Below, in pieces: positions 34,452-43,959 of a DNA stretch of 63,090 nt (its first letter is position 1; each line of letters begins with the position of its first letter). The DNA comes from an uncultured Gluconobacter sp. (GTDB lineage Bacteria; Pseudomonadota; Alphaproteobacteria; Acetobacterales; Acetobacteraceae): assembly GCA_937880175.1 (NCBI GenBank), contig CALFLO010000095.1, forward strand, positions 1-63,090, given 5' to 3'. A model generated the notes under the pieces. It was given only the letters and a program-made list of their open reading frames with translations, searched no databases and was not told the origin of the DNA. The position numbers and the translations under genes are program-made.

Positions 34452-35428
34452 GCGGCGTGATCCGCATAGAACCGCGTGATGATCTCGTCGATCGAGGGAC
34501 GGCTGATCCGCAGGTCGTCGAGGCCGGGCAAGTGGCCGATATGCGCGACGAGGGCCGGGGCCGGGATCTGGTGCGGGTCGAAGGTGATGGTGAGGCTGTG
34601 GGGCTCGCGTGCGGTTTCGCTGGCGCCGACGGGGAGTATCAACTCGGGCGGCGTGTCATGAAAATCGAGTTCGAGAATGCGCTCGGACAGGGTCGTAGTG
34701 CGAAGATCCTCGAACGGACTGTCCGCAAGGATACGGCCATGCCCGATGACGATTACACGTTCGGCGAGCGCCTCGATGTCGTGCATGTCATGGGTTGTCA
34801 GCAGTACGGTCGTGCCCCGGTCCCGGCAGAGTTCGTCCACGAAGGCCCGGACGGCGAGTTTGGAAGGCGCGTCCAGACCGATCGTGGGTTCATCGAGAAT
34901 GAGAATTTCCGGGTCATGGATGAGAGACGCAGCGATTTCGGCGCGCATTCTCTGCCCAAGCGAAAGCTGGCGGACAGACTGGTCCATGATGCCGCCCAGA
35001 TCCAGCGCATCGGCCAGACGGGCACGGTTGCGGGCAAAACGCTCCGGCTCCACCCCATAGATATCGCGCAGAAGGGCGAGGCCCTCCGCAACCGAAAGAT
35101 CCCACCAGAGCTGCGTCCGCTGCCCGAACACGACGCCAATCCGCGCCACATGCGCGACGCGGTTCGTCCAGGGCACCAGTCCGTTGACCTGCACCTCTCC
35201 CGAAGTAGGACGCAGGATGCCAGAGAGGATCTTGATCGCCGTTGACTTCCCCGCGCCGTTTGGACCGATAAAACCTGCGATCTGGCCTTTGGGGACGGAA
35301 AAGGAAATCCCGTCCAACGCAACGATATCGCGGGTTTTCCCCCGCCAGCTTCCCCCTTCGCGGATCCGGTAGGTTTTGCGCAGATTACGGACCGTAATGG
35401 CGTCGGAAGTAGAGAGGGGCGTCTGCAT
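34448..35428 (-). CDS. ABC exporter ATP-binding protein
   Basis: Protein of 326 residues from ATG 35428, which follows GGAG by five bases; the frame extends to 35497. Walker A is GPNGAGKST near residue 60, signature LSLGQRMRAEIA, Walker B ILILDEPTIGLD and switch TTHDMHD. The signature is LSLGQ rather than LSGGQ, usual for this ABC-2 subgroup (daunorubicin/viologen-type exporters). A C-terminal extension of about 80 residues follows the ATPase domain. First gene of a three-gene operon; the exported molecule is unknown. Confidence 0.9.
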   Translation of the reverse strand: MQTPLSTSDAITVRNLRKTYRIREGGSWRGKTRDIVALDGISFSVPKGQIAGFIGPNGAGKSTAIKILSGILRPTSGEVQVNGLVPWTNRVAHVARIGVVFGQRTQLWWDLSVAEGLALLRDIYGVEPERFARNRARLADALDLGGIMDQSVRQLSLGQRMRAEIAASLIHDPEILILDEPTIGLDAPSKLAVRAFVDELCRDRGTTVLLTTHDMHDIEALAERVIVIGHGRILADSPFEDLRTTTLSERILELDFHDTPPELILPVGASETAREPHSLTITFDPHQIPAPALVAHIGHLPGLDDLRISRPSIDEIITRFYADHAA

Positions 35429-35535
35429 CAGGGCTCCGTCATGAGCGGTCAACATCAGTTTCCACGAACAGTGGACAGCGGATGATATTGAAATCAAGCC
35501 GTTTCTGATGTCGTGCGATCTCCCTGCGTGCCGGG

Positions 35536-35964
35536 TTAATGTCCTTTCCGAAAGCGCGTCGAGAGAATGATGGCCGATACGGTCCGCTCCACGCCTTCCA
35601 TCTGTCCGATATCGTCAATGGCGCAATTGATGTTTTCGGTCGTGGCGGCCCCCAGTAGGGCAATCAGGTCCGAGGCACCGCTGACGGCATGCAGCTCGCG
35701 CAGTTCAGGAAGGGTTTTCAGGTCCCGCTCCACTTTCTGGCTGTGGCGCGGCGTGATGACGATCGAGACATGGGCGCGCACCAGATCCTCATCCGGACTT
35801 TCAAGAAGCGTATAGCCCCGGATCCGTCCCTGTCGTTCCAGACGTTCCATGCGCCCCTGCAGAGTCGTGCGTGATATTCCCAGCCGCCGTGCCAGTGCGG
35901 CTGTAGGGGTTCGCGCATTGCGCCGTAAGATATCGAGAAGCGCCTGGTCAATCGGATCCGTCAT
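35536..35964 (-). CDS. Lrp/AsnC family transcriptional regulator
   Basis: Protein of 142 residues: N-terminal helix-turn-helix (DQALLDILRRNARTPTAALARRLGISRTTLQGRMERLE) and C-terminal RAM effector domain (VRAHVSIVITPRHS; LHAVSGASDLIALLGA). Start ATG 35964, with the frame open to 35985. It faces away from a saccharopine-dehydrogenase-like gene 121 bases off, so it probably controls that gene in response to an amino acid such as lysine. Confidence 0.9.
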   Translation of the reverse strand: MTDPIDQALLDILRRNARTPTAALARRLGISRTTLQGRMERLERQGRIRGYTLLESPDEDLVRAHVSIVITPRHSQKVERDLKTLPELRELHAVSGASDLIALLGAATTENINCAIDDIGQMEGVERTVSAIILSTRFRKGH

Positions 35965-36085
35965 TCTGCCTGTTATAAACGGCAATCTGCCGAATGGAAT
36001 GGCCTTATGCCGTCATGATGCCGCTTGAGGTTCGTCGGCCTTGACCCTGATCCTGTCCGTAACACTTCCGGAACGGGATATGATC

Positions 36086-37162
36086 ATGAAACAGGTTACG
36101 GTTGCAGGTGCGGGCAAGATCGGTTCCGCCATTGCGGAGCTTCTTCATCATGGTGGCTACCGTGTGACACTGCTTGACTGTCACGCGGCATATCTCAACA
36201 GCCTGAAACTGCCCGAAGGTATTGCACGCCAGACCGCGGATATCGCTCAGGGTCTTGATCCGGATCTGCTGAAGGGACAGTTCGCGGTCCTGTCCGCGCT
36301 TCCCTTCCACCTGACACGCACTGTCGCCCGCGCTGCCGCTGCTGCGGGGGTGCATTATCTGGATCTGACCGAGGACGTTGCGTCCACCCGGGACGTGAAG
36401 GCGCTGGCCGAAGGGGCGTCCCATGCGTTTATTCCGCAATGTGGTCTGGCGCCGGGCTTCGTTTCCATCGCCGCGCATGATCTGGCGGGACATTTTGACG
36501 AGGTCGATACGATCCGCCTGCGCGTTGGCGCATTGCCGCGATATCCGTCCAATGCTCTGGGATATAACCTGACATGGAGTACCGAAGGTCTCATCAACGA
36601 ATATATCGAGCCGTGTGAGGCGATCGTGAACGGGCGGCGCGTTCTGGTTCCCGCGCTTGAGGGGATGGAGACCATGGGCGTAGATGGTGTCACCTATGAG
36701 GCCTTCAACACATCCGGTGGCCTTGGCTCTTTGTGCGAAACCTATGATGGTCGGGTCCGGGAACTTGATTACCGCACGATGCGCTATCCGGGCCATCGCG
36801 ATATCATGAAGGTTCTTCTGTCAGATCTGCGCCTGTCGGAACGGCGGCATATCCTTCAGGATATTCTGACACAGGCCATTCCCGGAACCGCGCAGGATCT
36901 CGTGGTGCTGTCGGTGATCGTGACGGGAATGCGCGATGGCCGACAACAGCAGGAAACTCTGGCCCGCACTATTCAGGCGCGGGAATTCATGGGTGGATAC
37001 CGCACTGCAATTCAGCTCACGACCGCGGGATCCATCTGCGCGGTTCTGGACCTTCTCGCCGATGGAAAAATCCCGTCGAAAGGTTTCGTCCGTCAGGAAG
37101 ATATCCCGCTGTCTGCCTATCTGGAGAACCGGTACGGTCAGGTTTACCAGTCGCAGGGCTGA
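36086..37162 (+). CDS. Saccharopine dehydrogenase family protein
   Basis: Protein of 358 residues. The Rossmann motif VTVAGAGKIGSAIAELL begins at residue 4, and the C-terminal catalytic domain has GLAPGFVSIAAHDLAG and LGYNLTWSTEGLINEY. ATG 36086 follows GGGA by about seven bases. The family includes saccharopine, lysine and carboxynorspermidine dehydrogenases, which oxidise or reduce secondary amines next to an amino acid. Length and the Lrp-type regulator facing it favour a lysine-related role, for example lysine 6-dehydrogenase, but this is inference. Confidence 0.82.
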   Translation: MKQVTVAGAGKIGSAIAELLHHGGYRVTLLDCHAAYLNSLKLPEGIARQTADIAQGLDPDLLKGQFAVLSALPFHLTRTVARAAAAAGVHYLDLTEDVASTRDVKALAEGASHAFIPQCGLAPGFVSIAAHDLAGHFDEVDTIRLRVGALPRYPSNALGYNLTWSTEGLINEYIEPCEAIVNGRRVLVPALEGMETMGVDGVTYEAFNTSGGLGSLCETYDGRVRELDYRTMRYPGHRDIMKVLLSDLRLSERRHILQDILTQAIPGTAQDLVVLSVIVTGMRDGRQQQETLARTIQAREFMGGYRTAIQLTTAGSICAVLDLLADGKIPSKGFVRQEDIPLSAYLENRYGQVYQSQG

Positions 37163-37168
37163 AGCGCC

Positions 37169-38194
37169 TTACGGGCAGTTCAAAATCCGGACCAGCATAA
37201 TACTGGCGCCGATGAGACCGCTGAGGGACATCACGACTGTCAGAACCAGCGGCCGCCCGGCCTGAAGGATCGAACGGATATCGATCCCCAGCCCAAGGGC
37301 CGCCATGGCCAGAACAGTCAGGAAAGTGGCTGCCTGACTGAGGGGAGTGATGCAGGTTTCCGGGATGACCCCGAGAGAACGGATAACGATCATCCCCATG
37401 AAACCGGCAATATACCAAGGCACGAGGGCGAAAGAAATCGACAGTCCGCCCGCGTCCTTCTTACGGCCTGCGGCCAGTGACAGAACGGCGCAGACCGGCC
37501 CCAGCATCAGAACGCGCATCAGCTTGACGAGCGTTCCGACATGCAGTGCAGCCATCCCGAATGGAGCAGACGCCGCCACGACCTGTGGCACTGCATAGAC
37601 TGTCAGGCCAGCGACAGTGCCGTTGGCAGTCCCGGGCATGTGCAGCAAAGGAAGCAGGACAGGCAGCCCGAGAACAACCAGCAGCCCTCCTGCCGCAGTA
37701 AAGGCGATCGTCGCGCCGACATCCTCCTCTGTCGCGTGGATTACGGGGGCTGCGGCCATGATGGCGGAATTGCCGCAGATGGAGTCGCCGCAGGCGACAA
37801 GAAGGGTCTGCTTCCCGGACAGGCCATTGATCCGCCCAGCCCAGCAGGTGAACATGATGCTGAACATCACGATCCCTAAAACGGCGAGCAGGATTTCAGG
37901 CCCAGCAGACCAGACGGCACGAAGGCTGAAACTCGTGCCCAGAAGCACGATCGCAATATTGAGGAGCGTCTTCGAGCAGAATCTGATTCCGCTACGGAAA
38001 ACGGCCGCCGGTTTACAGGACGATCGGAAGAGGACGCCGAGAATAAGCGCGATATTCAGGGTCTCCAGGAAGACTTTCCCAATTACGATCCTTTCCATGT
38101 CCTCGAGCCCGTAAGCCACAAGCGCAATACCGATGCACAGGGCCGTTCCGGGGAAGCGGGACACGAGGCCTCTCGCGGGCGATGGAATCTTCAC
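37169..38194 (-). CDS. YeiH family putative sulfate exporter
   Basis: Protein of 341 residues with about ten membrane helices. CGDSICGNSAIMAAAPVI is the family signature, and LNIALILGVLFRS and VYAVPQVVAASAPFG are also typical of YeiH (UPF0324). Members are linked to sulfonate or sulfate export. The gene stands head to head with a LysR regulator, the same pairing as yeiE-yeiH in enterobacteria, which supports control by that regulator. It is convergent with the saccharopine-dehydrogenase-like gene. Confidence 0.88.
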   Translation of the reverse strand: MKIPSPARGLVSRFPGTALCIGIALVAYGLEDMERIVIGKVFLETLNIALILGVLFRSSCKPAAVFRSGIRFCSKTLLNIAIVLLGTSFSLRAVWSAGPEILLAVLGIVMFSIMFTCWAGRINGLSGKQTLLVACGDSICGNSAIMAAAPVIHATEEDVGATIAFTAAGGLLVVLGLPVLLPLLHMPGTANGTVAGLTVYAVPQVVAASAPFGMAALHVGTLVKLMRVLMLGPVCAVLSLAAGRKKDAGGLSISFALVPWYIAGFMGMIVIRSLGVIPETCITPLSQAATFLTVLAMAALGLGIDIRSILQAGRPLVLTVVMSLSGLIGASIMLVRILNCP

Positions 38195-38305
38195 GATACG
38201 CTCTCCTTGATCGTGAAGATTTAGGGAGAAACCAACCCATCAATCCAACTCATAAATTTCATAGTTCCGATCAGAAAAACAGATTGGTTATGCTATCCAT
38301 TGCGC

Positions 38306-39214
38306 ATGACCCTTGATCAGCTTCGTCTCTTCATCGCTGTTGCCGAACGCGAACATGTCACCGCCGCGAGCCGGGCGATGAATGTCACCCAGTCGGCAGT
38401 CTCGGCGGCTATTGCGGCTCTGGAAGAGCGCTACAGCGTAAAGCTGTTCCACCGGGCAGGAAGAGGCATCCAGCTCAGCGAGGCGGGACGTCTGTTTCTG
38501 CCGGAAGCCCGCGCGGTCGTCGCTCAGGCCGCGGCAGCTGAAAACGTTCTCGACGAAATCAGCGGCCTCAGGCGTGGAATGCTTCGGGCCGTCGCCAGCC
38601 AGACTATCGCCGCGTACTGGATCCCATCCATGCTGGCCGCGTTTCGGAAAAAATATCCGCAAATTACGGTCGAGCTTGCTATCAGCAATACTGAAGAGGC
38701 CGCGCGGAGAGTCCGGGAAGGCGAGGCGGAACTGGGGATCGTGGAGGCAATTATCGATGATCCCGCTCTGGCCCAGTGGCCTCTGGGGAAAGATCATCTG
38801 ACCATTGTTCAGGCCGATGCCACAGTTCCTGACCATGCTGACCGGGACTGGCTGCGAAAACAGGTCTGGGTCATGCGGGAGCCAGGATCGGGCACACGGG
38901 CCGCACTCGAGCATTATCTTGGAAAACTTGGGATCAGGCAGGAGGAACTGAAGGTAAGCCTTGTTCTGCCATCAAACGAGAGCGTTCGTACGGCTATCGA
39001 AGCCGGAGCAGGGATCGGGGCGCTCTCATCACTGGTTGTTGCCCCGGCGCTGTTGGCAGGGACGCTGCATGAAGCCTCAACGGTTCCGGAAAATCGTTTT
39101 TTCTACGGCCTGCGTCATAGGGAACGCTACACAAGCCCTGCCGCCGATGCATTTGTGAGCATGATCGAAGCGGAAAACACGGCGCACAAACAGCGGAAAA
39201 CCGCCAAAAAATAG
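38306..39214 (+). CDS. LysR family transcriptional regulator (YeiE/CysL-like)
   Basis: Protein of 302 residues. The winged helix-turn-helix covers MTLDQLRLFIAVAEREHVTAASRAMNVTQSAVSAAIAALE, and the effector domain runs from about residue 90. The N terminus and the tandem Ser/Ala pattern match the CysL/YeiE branch, which responds to sulfur compounds. The 111-base gap to the YeiH gene holds an ATAAATTTCAT near-palindrome that could be its site. Start at ATG 38306; a TTG six bases upstream is less likely. Confidence 0.89.
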   Translation: MTLDQLRLFIAVAEREHVTAASRAMNVTQSAVSAAIAALEERYSVKLFHRAGRGIQLSEAGRLFLPEARAVVAQAAAAENVLDEISGLRRGMLRAVASQTIAAYWIPSMLAAFRKKYPQITVELAISNTEEAARRVREGEAELGIVEAIIDDPALAQWPLGKDHLTIVQADATVPDHADRDWLRKQVWVMREPGSGTRAALEHYLGKLGIRQEELKVSLVLPSNESVRTAIEAGAGIGALSSLVVAPALLAGTLHEASTVPENRFFYGLRHRERYTSPAADAFVSMIEAENTAHKQRKTAKK

Positions 39215-39215
39215 G

Positions 39216-39244
39216 CATAAAAAAAGCCGCCCTTACGGGCGGCT
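39216..39244 (-). terminator. Intrinsic terminator of the cold-shock gene
   Basis: AGCCGCCC/GGGCGGCT (39225-39232, 39237-39244) with loop TTAC is followed on the minus strand by a run of T (the A tract 39219-39225 on the plus strand). This is a textbook terminator for the cold-shock gene. Its stem lies just past the LysR stop and could serve that gene too. Confidence 0.85.
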
Positions 39245-39274
39245 CTCTGCACATCGGAATGTACATCAGGGCAA

Positions 39275-39481
39275 TCAGATTGCCTTGATGCTCACTGCCG
39301 ACGTTTTGCCGTTGCGGCCAGACTCGAGCTCGTAAGAGACATGCTGACCTTCGTTGAGGGTGTGCATTCCGGCGCGCTCGAGTTCAGAGATGTGAACGAA
39401 CGCATCCTGGCCACCGTTGTCAGGCTGGATGAAACCAAAGCCCTTGGTGGAGTTAAACCATTTTACGGTGCCTGTTGCCAT
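39275..39481 (-). CDS. CspA family cold-shock protein
   Basis: Protein of 68 residues: five-strand OB fold with RNP1 KGFGFIQ and RNP2 DAFVHIS, the aromatic nucleic-acid-binding surface intact. ATG 39481 follows AAAGGAG by seven bases; the longer frame to 39565 reads into the leader. It binds single-stranded RNA and DNA as a chaperone. The long upstream gap (39482-39753) is AT-rich and could hold a cold-responsive leader, which I cannot fold reliably by eye. Confidence 0.95.
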   Translation of the reverse strand: MATGTVKWFNSTKGFGFIQPDNGGQDAFVHISELERAGMHTLNEGQHVSYELESGRNGKTSAVSIKAI

Positions 39482-39753
39482 AACGAGGCTCCTTTTTAAC
39501 AATAGCAGTCGTGCACAAAATACGCACGAAATCATAACACTTAAGGAGAACGAATGACGCAACACGCGTCGAAAACTCGCTTAAGAGCACCTGCCACGAT
39601 CAGATAGACGTTACATTGATCGATGATGCAAGCAAAAAATGACGAGGCGAGATTATGATTTGTAACCCAAATTCAATATTTACCGTGCTGTATGGAGAAA
39701 TAGACCCTGAATTCATGGGGGTAAGGGGAGATTTTCATAATAAAAAAACATCC

Positions 39754-40413
39754 TTAGTTCTTGCAAACTAAGCGACATATCGTTTCGATATTAAAGGTAA
39801 TTCTTTCTTTCAAAGCCTCGGGCGCCGTAAAATCCCGTTCGAAGATTACCGATCCGGTGAATCGGTTCGTGAAATAATAGTAATTTATCGAGGCAATCGT
39901 GATGTTCAGTTGTGCTGCATCGATGCCTTCGCGGAAGACATTCTCCCGAATACCCCGATCCAGAAGTGACTGAATGCGGCGGACGAATTTCTGACTGATC
40001 GTCTTCAGGGTGGGGGAATTCTTGATATGGGCAGCCTGGCAGAGGTTTTCGCTGTTCACGAGGGTGATGAACTCGGGATTGGCGATATAATATTCCCAGG
40101 TGAAGCGGACGAGGGTTTCGAGGGCTGTTCTGGGGGGCAGGTTCTCGAGATCCAGTTTGGTCTCTTCTGCCCGGATATTGAGGTATTCCCGCTCCAGAAC
40201 CGTCCTGAAGAGGCCGTCCTTACTTTTGAAATAGTGATAAAGCATTCTCTTGTTGGCCTTGGCATCCAGGGCGATGGCATCGACCCGCGCACCTTCAAGG
40301 CCGTTCCTCGAAAATTCCTTCTTGGCCGCTTCGAGAATGCGTAATTTTGTGGCCTCTGCGTCCCTGACACGCTTTTTCGTAGAGGAGGACGGTCTGCTTT
40401 TCTCAAGGGGCAT
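39754..40413 (-). CDS. TetR family transcriptional regulator of the 40-56 kb cluster
   Basis: Protein of 219 residues from ATG 40413; a GTG at 40431 is also in frame. The helix-turn-helix is clear: TKLRILEAAKKEFSRNGLEGARVDAIALDAKANKRMLYHYFKSKDGLF pattern of TetR. The C-terminal domain carries the FTWEYYIANPEFI and IASINYYYFTN motifs of the PaaR/fatty-acid and nucleobase-type TetR group. It faces away from the aldehyde dehydrogenase gene that opens a large catabolic cluster. It is the only regulator gene nearby, and two cluster promoters share a palindrome of the size TetR dimers bind. I infer it is the local repressor and its ligand a CoA ester or acid intermediate. Confidence 0.85.
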   Translation of the reverse strand: MPLEKSRPSSSTKKRVRDAEATKLRILEAAKKEFSRNGLEGARVDAIALDAKANKRMLYHYFKSKDGLFRTVLEREYLNIRAEETKLDLENLPPRTALETLVRFTWEYYIANPEFITLVNSENLCQAAHIKNSPTLKTISQKFVRRIQSLLDRGIRENVFREGIDAAQLNITIASINYYYFTNRFTGSVIFERDFTAPEALKERITFNIETICRLVCKN

Positions 40414-40750
40414 CAGGGGCTTGTTCCGCACTCAATATGGACGCTCTTTTTGAGGGAAACCGCCCAAAAAGAAAAGCAGCCCACAAAATCACACTTAAAG
40501 TGAGAAAAAATATCAACGTAACGTGATTTCATACTGGTGCACCCCTGCGATATGTGTAAGTAACTATACGGTGCATTAGGCGTTAGGAAGTTGGAACCCG
40601 AGCGCCTCCGGTCAAATGCAAGTGAGGATCGTCCGGGAACGGAAATTGTACGTTGTAATATCTCTCGGGGTTTCCAGGTCAGAAGAATAAAAATCGGGCT
40701 GTACATTGAAAAAAGGGATGACGGCCCCACAGTCAGCAGGAAGAAGTCTC
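40414..40750. promoter_or_regulatory. Divergent control region at the start of the catabolic cluster
   Basis: The 337-base gap between the TetR and aldehyde dehydrogenase genes holds a perfect 11-base palindrome CACTTAAAGTG (40493-40503). It also holds AGTAACTA at 40559-40566, which equals the left end of the 22-bp palindrome found at 43926 and 46909; the right half here (to 40580) is degenerate. No gene fits in the gap. The ribosome-binding site GGAAGAA lies just before ATG 40751. Confidence 0.4.
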
Positions 40751-42247
40751 ATGAATGTTGTCGCAAAGAACATTTCTTTACCGTTAAAGCCGCGTGAGTT
40801 CGGATTCTTTATTGATGGAGAATGGCGCGCAGGTCAGGAATTCTTCGATCGGTCTTCGCCGGCTCATGATGTTCCCGTCACCCGTATTCCGCGTTGCACC
40901 CGTGAAGACCTTGACGAGGCCGTAGCTGCTGCCCGTCGCGCATTTGAGAATGGAAGCTGGTCGGGTCTGCCCTCTGCGGATCGTGCAGCGGTTCTTCTGA
41001 AGGTTGCCGGGCTGCTGCGCGAGCGTCGCGACGACATTGCTTACTGGGAGGTTCTCGAAAACGGCAAACCCATCAGCCAGGCCAAGGGTGAGATCGATCA
41101 CTGTATCGCCTGTTTCGAGATGGCTGCAGGTGCCGCGCGTCTCCTGCACGGCGATACGTTTAACAATCTGGGGGAAGGGCTGTTCGGCATGGTCCTTCGG
41201 GAGCCAATCGGCGTCGTGGGTCTGATCACGCCATGGAACTTCCCGTTCATGATCCTGTGCGAGCGCGCACCGTTCATTCTTGCTTCCGGCTGCACGCTGG
41301 TCGTGAAGCCTGCCGAGGTGACGAGCGCCACGACGCTTCTTCTGGCGGAAGTTCTTGCGGATGCAGGTCTGCCGAAAGGCGTGTTCAATGTTGTAACGGG
41401 AACGGGCCGCACGATTGGTCAGGCTATGACGGAGCATCAGGACATCGACATGCTGTCCTTCACCGGCTCCACGGGGGTCGGCAAGTCCTGCATTCATGCG
41501 GCGGCCGACAGCAACCTCAAGAAGCTCGGGCTCGAACTGGGCGGCAAAAACCCCATCGTGGTGTTTGCTGACAGCGATCTCGAAGATGCGGCCGATGCGG
41601 TGGCGTTCGGAATCAGCTTCAACACCGGACAGTGCTGCGTGTCATCGAGCCGCCTGATCGTTGAACGCTCCGTTGCCGAGAAGTTCGAACGTCTGGTTGT
41701 CGCGAAAATGGAAAAGATCCGCGTCGGAGACCCGTTTGATCCGGAGACGCAGATCGGCGCCATCACGACGGAAGCGCAGAACAAGACCATTCTGGACTAT
41801 ATCGCGAAGGGCAAGGCCGAGGGCGCCAAACTGCTTTGCGGTGGCGGGATCGTCGATTTCGGCAAGGGCCAGTACATCCAGCCGACGCTGTTTACGGATG
41901 TGAAGCCGTCCATGGGCATCGCGCGTGACGAGATCTTTGGCCCGGTTTTGGCCTCCTTCCATTTCGACACCGTCGATGAGGCGATCGCAATCGCCAATGA
42001 CACGGTTTACGGCCTCGCTGCATCGGTCTGGAGCAAGGATATCAACAAGGCGCTCGCTGTGACCCGTCGCGTTCGCGCCGGCCGTTTCTGGGTCAACACC
42101 ATCATGAGCGGTGGTCCTGAGACGCCCCTGGGTGGTTTCAAGCAGTCGGGATGGGGGCGTGAGTCCGGCCTGTATGGCGTCGAGGAATACACGCAGATCA
42201 AGTCTGTCCATATCGAGACTGGCAAACGTTCGCACTGGATTTCGTAA
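40751..42247 (+). CDS. NAD(P)-dependent aldehyde dehydrogenase
   Basis: Protein of 498 residues, standard length. Motifs: PWNFPFM near residue 160, the general base Glu in LELGGKNP near 267, and the nucleophile in NTGQCCVSSS near 300. ATG 40751 with GGAAGAA six bases upstream; the frame is open to 40706. It resembles betaine-aldehyde-type enzymes, which take small polar aldehydes. The next gene starts within its stop codon (TAATG), so the alcohol-oxidising GMC enzyme and this protein are made together: alcohol to aldehyde to acid. First gene of the cluster. Confidence 0.92.
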   Translation: MNVVAKNISLPLKPREFGFFIDGEWRAGQEFFDRSSPAHDVPVTRIPRCTREDLDEAVAAARRAFENGSWSGLPSADRAAVLLKVAGLLRERRDDIAYWEVLENGKPISQAKGEIDHCIACFEMAAGAARLLHGDTFNNLGEGLFGMVLREPIGVVGLITPWNFPFMILCERAPFILASGCTLVVKPAEVTSATTLLLAEVLADAGLPKGVFNVVTGTGRTIGQAMTEHQDIDMLSFTGSTGVGKSCIHAAADSNLKKLGLELGGKNPIVVFADSDLEDAADAVAFGISFNTGQCCVSSSRLIVERSVAEKFERLVVAKMEKIRVGDPFDPETQIGAITTEAQNKTILDYIAKGKAEGAKLLCGGGIVDFGKGQYIQPTLFTDVKPSMGIARDEIFGPVLASFHFDTVDEAIAIANDTVYGLAASVWSKDINKALAVTRRVRAGRFWVNTIMSGGPETPLGGFKQSGWGRESGLYGVEEYTQIKSVHIETGKRSHWIS

Positions 42248-43842
42248 TGACGAGCGGCTTTGATTACATCGTTGTCGGTGGCGGTTCGGCTGGCTGTGTT
42301 CTCGCAGCCCGCCTTTCCGAAAATCCTTCCGTCCGTGTCTGTCTCATCGAGGCAGGCCGGCGGGACACGCATCCCCTGATCCACATGCCGGTCGGCTTCG
42401 CAAAGATGACCACTGGCCCGCACACCTGGGATCTTCTGACGGAACCGCAGAAAAATGCGAATAACCGGCAGATCCCCTATGTGCAGGGGCGGGTTCTGGG
42501 TGGTGGGTCGTCCATCAATGCGGAGGTCTTTACGCGTGGACATCCGTCCGATTTCGATCGCTGGGCTGCGGAAGGTGCGGATGGCTGGAGCTTTAGGGAC
42601 GTCCAGAAATACTTCATCCGCTCCGAAGAAAATGCGATTTTCGCAGGCGACTGGCATGGCACGAACGGACCGCTGGGAGTTTCCAATCTCGCAGAGCCGA
42701 ACCCCACCAGCCGCGCCTTCGTGCAGAGCTGTCAGGAACTGGGGCTGCCCTACAATCCTGACTTCAACGGCGCATCGCAGGCCGGGGCAGGCATCTATCA
42801 GATGACCATCCGGAACAACCGACGCTGCTCCACGGCTGTGGGATATCTGCGTCCGGCGCTGGGACGGAAAAACCTGACGGTCGTGACGCGTGCACTGGTT
42901 CTGAAAATCGTGTTCGATGGAACGCGGGCTACGGGTGTGCAGTACATAGCAAATGGCACTCTTGAGACGGCCGAGGCCACGCAGGAAATCGTCGTGACCG
43001 CAGGCGCCATCGGAACGCCAAAGCTTATGATGCTGTCAGGCGTCGGGCCTGCCGCGCATCTGCGGGAAAAGGGAATTTCCGTCGTTCAGGATCTGCCTGG
43101 CGTGGGGGAAAACCTTCAGGATCATTTCGGTGTGGATATCGTGGCTGAACTCAAAACGGATGAGAGCTTCGATAAGTACCGCAAGCTGCACTGGATGCTC
43201 TGGGCGGGTCTCGAATACACGATGTTCAACTCCGGACCCGTTGCGTCCAACGTAGTTGAAGGCGGTGCATTCTGGTACTCGAACCCGTCTTCGGAAGTGC
43301 CCGATCTCCAGTTTCATTTTCTTGCCGGTGCAGGGGCGGAAGCCGGGGTGACGTCTGTTCCCAAGGGAACGTCCGGCATCACGCTCAACAGCTATGTGCT
43401 GCGGCCGAAGTCACGTGGAACCGTCCGGCTGCGTTCGGCGGATCCAAGGCTCAATCCAATGGTCGATCCCAATTTTCTGGGGGACCCGGCCGATCTTGAA
43501 ACCTCTGCGGAAGGTGTGCGGCTGAGCTACGAGATGTTCTCCCAGCCATCCTTGCAGAAGCATATCAGGAAAACCTGCTTCTTTAGCGGTAAACAGCCGA
43601 CGATGCAGATGTATCGGGACTATGCGCGTGAACATGGCCGAACCTCCTATCACCCGACATGCACCTGCAAGATGGGTCGGGATGACATGTCGGTCGTCGA
43701 TCCGCGCCTGAAAGTCCACGGCCTTGAAGGCATCAGGATCTGCGACAGCTCGGTCATGCCCTCGCTGCTGGGGTCCAACACGAATGCGGCGACGATCATG
43801 ATCAGCGAGCGGGCGGCGGATTTCATTCAGGGGAACGCCTGA
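42247..43842 (+). CDS. GMC family dehydrogenase (choline dehydrogenase-like)
   Basis: Protein of 531 residues. The FAD-binding motif is YIVVGGGSAGCVLAARLSE at residue 6. GMC signature 1 is the GRVLGGGSSINAEVFTRGH region, and the C-terminal active site has YHPTCTCKMG with the catalytic His and NTNAATIMISERAADFI. No signal peptide, so it is cytoplasmic or membrane-associated from inside. It oxidises a primary alcohol or a sugar hydroxyl and passes electrons to quinone or an acceptor protein. Close similarity to choline dehydrogenases does not mean choline is the substrate: no other choline or betaine gene is present. Confidence 0.9.
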   Translation: MTSGFDYIVVGGGSAGCVLAARLSENPSVRVCLIEAGRRDTHPLIHMPVGFAKMTTGPHTWDLLTEPQKNANNRQIPYVQGRVLGGGSSINAEVFTRGHPSDFDRWAAEGADGWSFRDVQKYFIRSEENAIFAGDWHGTNGPLGVSNLAEPNPTSRAFVQSCQELGLPYNPDFNGASQAGAGIYQMTIRNNRRCSTAVGYLRPALGRKNLTVVTRALVLKIVFDGTRATGVQYIANGTLETAEATQEIVVTAGAIGTPKLMMLSGVGPAAHLREKGISVVQDLPGVGENLQDHFGVDIVAELKTDESFDKYRKLHWMLWAGLEYTMFNSGPVASNVVEGGAFWYSNPSSEVPDLQFHFLAGAGAEAGVTSVPKGTSGITLNSYVLRPKSRGTVRLRSADPRLNPMVDPNFLGDPADLETSAEGVRLSYEMFSQPSLQKHIRKTCFFSGKQPTMQMYRDYAREHGRTSYHPTCTCKMGRDDMSVVDPRLKVHGLEGIRICDSSVMPSLLGSNTNAATIMISERAADFIQGNA

Positions 43843-43883
43843 ACCGGGGTCTCCCGCACTAGCTGAAAACACGGGATAGCGGA

Positions 43884-43912
43884 AAAGCCGTGCTGTCAGG
43901 CTGGGCTTTTTT
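43884..43912 (+). terminator. Terminator between GMC and CoA-transferase genes
   Basis: AAAGCC (43884-43889) pairs with GGCTTT (43904-43909) and the stem runs into seven T (43907-43913). The stem is only six pairs with a 14-base loop. It separates the first two-gene unit of the cluster from the CoA-transferase unit, which has its own operator 14 bases later. Confidence 0.5.
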
Positions 43913-43925
43913 ATTCGGAATTATA

Positions 43926-43947
43926 GTAACTAACCAGTTAGATACAA
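43926..43947 (+). promoter_or_regulatory. 22-bp palindromic operator, copy 1
   Basis: The site begins AGTAACTAACCAGTTAG and has eight of eleven possible symmetric pairs; its core CTAAC-CA-GTTAG is a perfect palindrome. It agrees with the reverse complement of the site at 46909-46930 in 17 of the first 21 positions. It ends 12 bases before ATG 43960, so a bound protein would block early elongation or the promoter. Probable target of the cluster's TetR protein. Confidence 0.6.
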
Positions 43948-43959
43948 AGGCATTGGAAC

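Noticed and set aside
40751..43842. Reading the aldehyde dehydrogenase and GMC pair as choline-to-betaine BetB and BetA
   Set aside because: No BetI, choline transporter or betaine gene is near, and the rest of the cluster handles CoA esters and glycerate, which betaine synthesis does not need.
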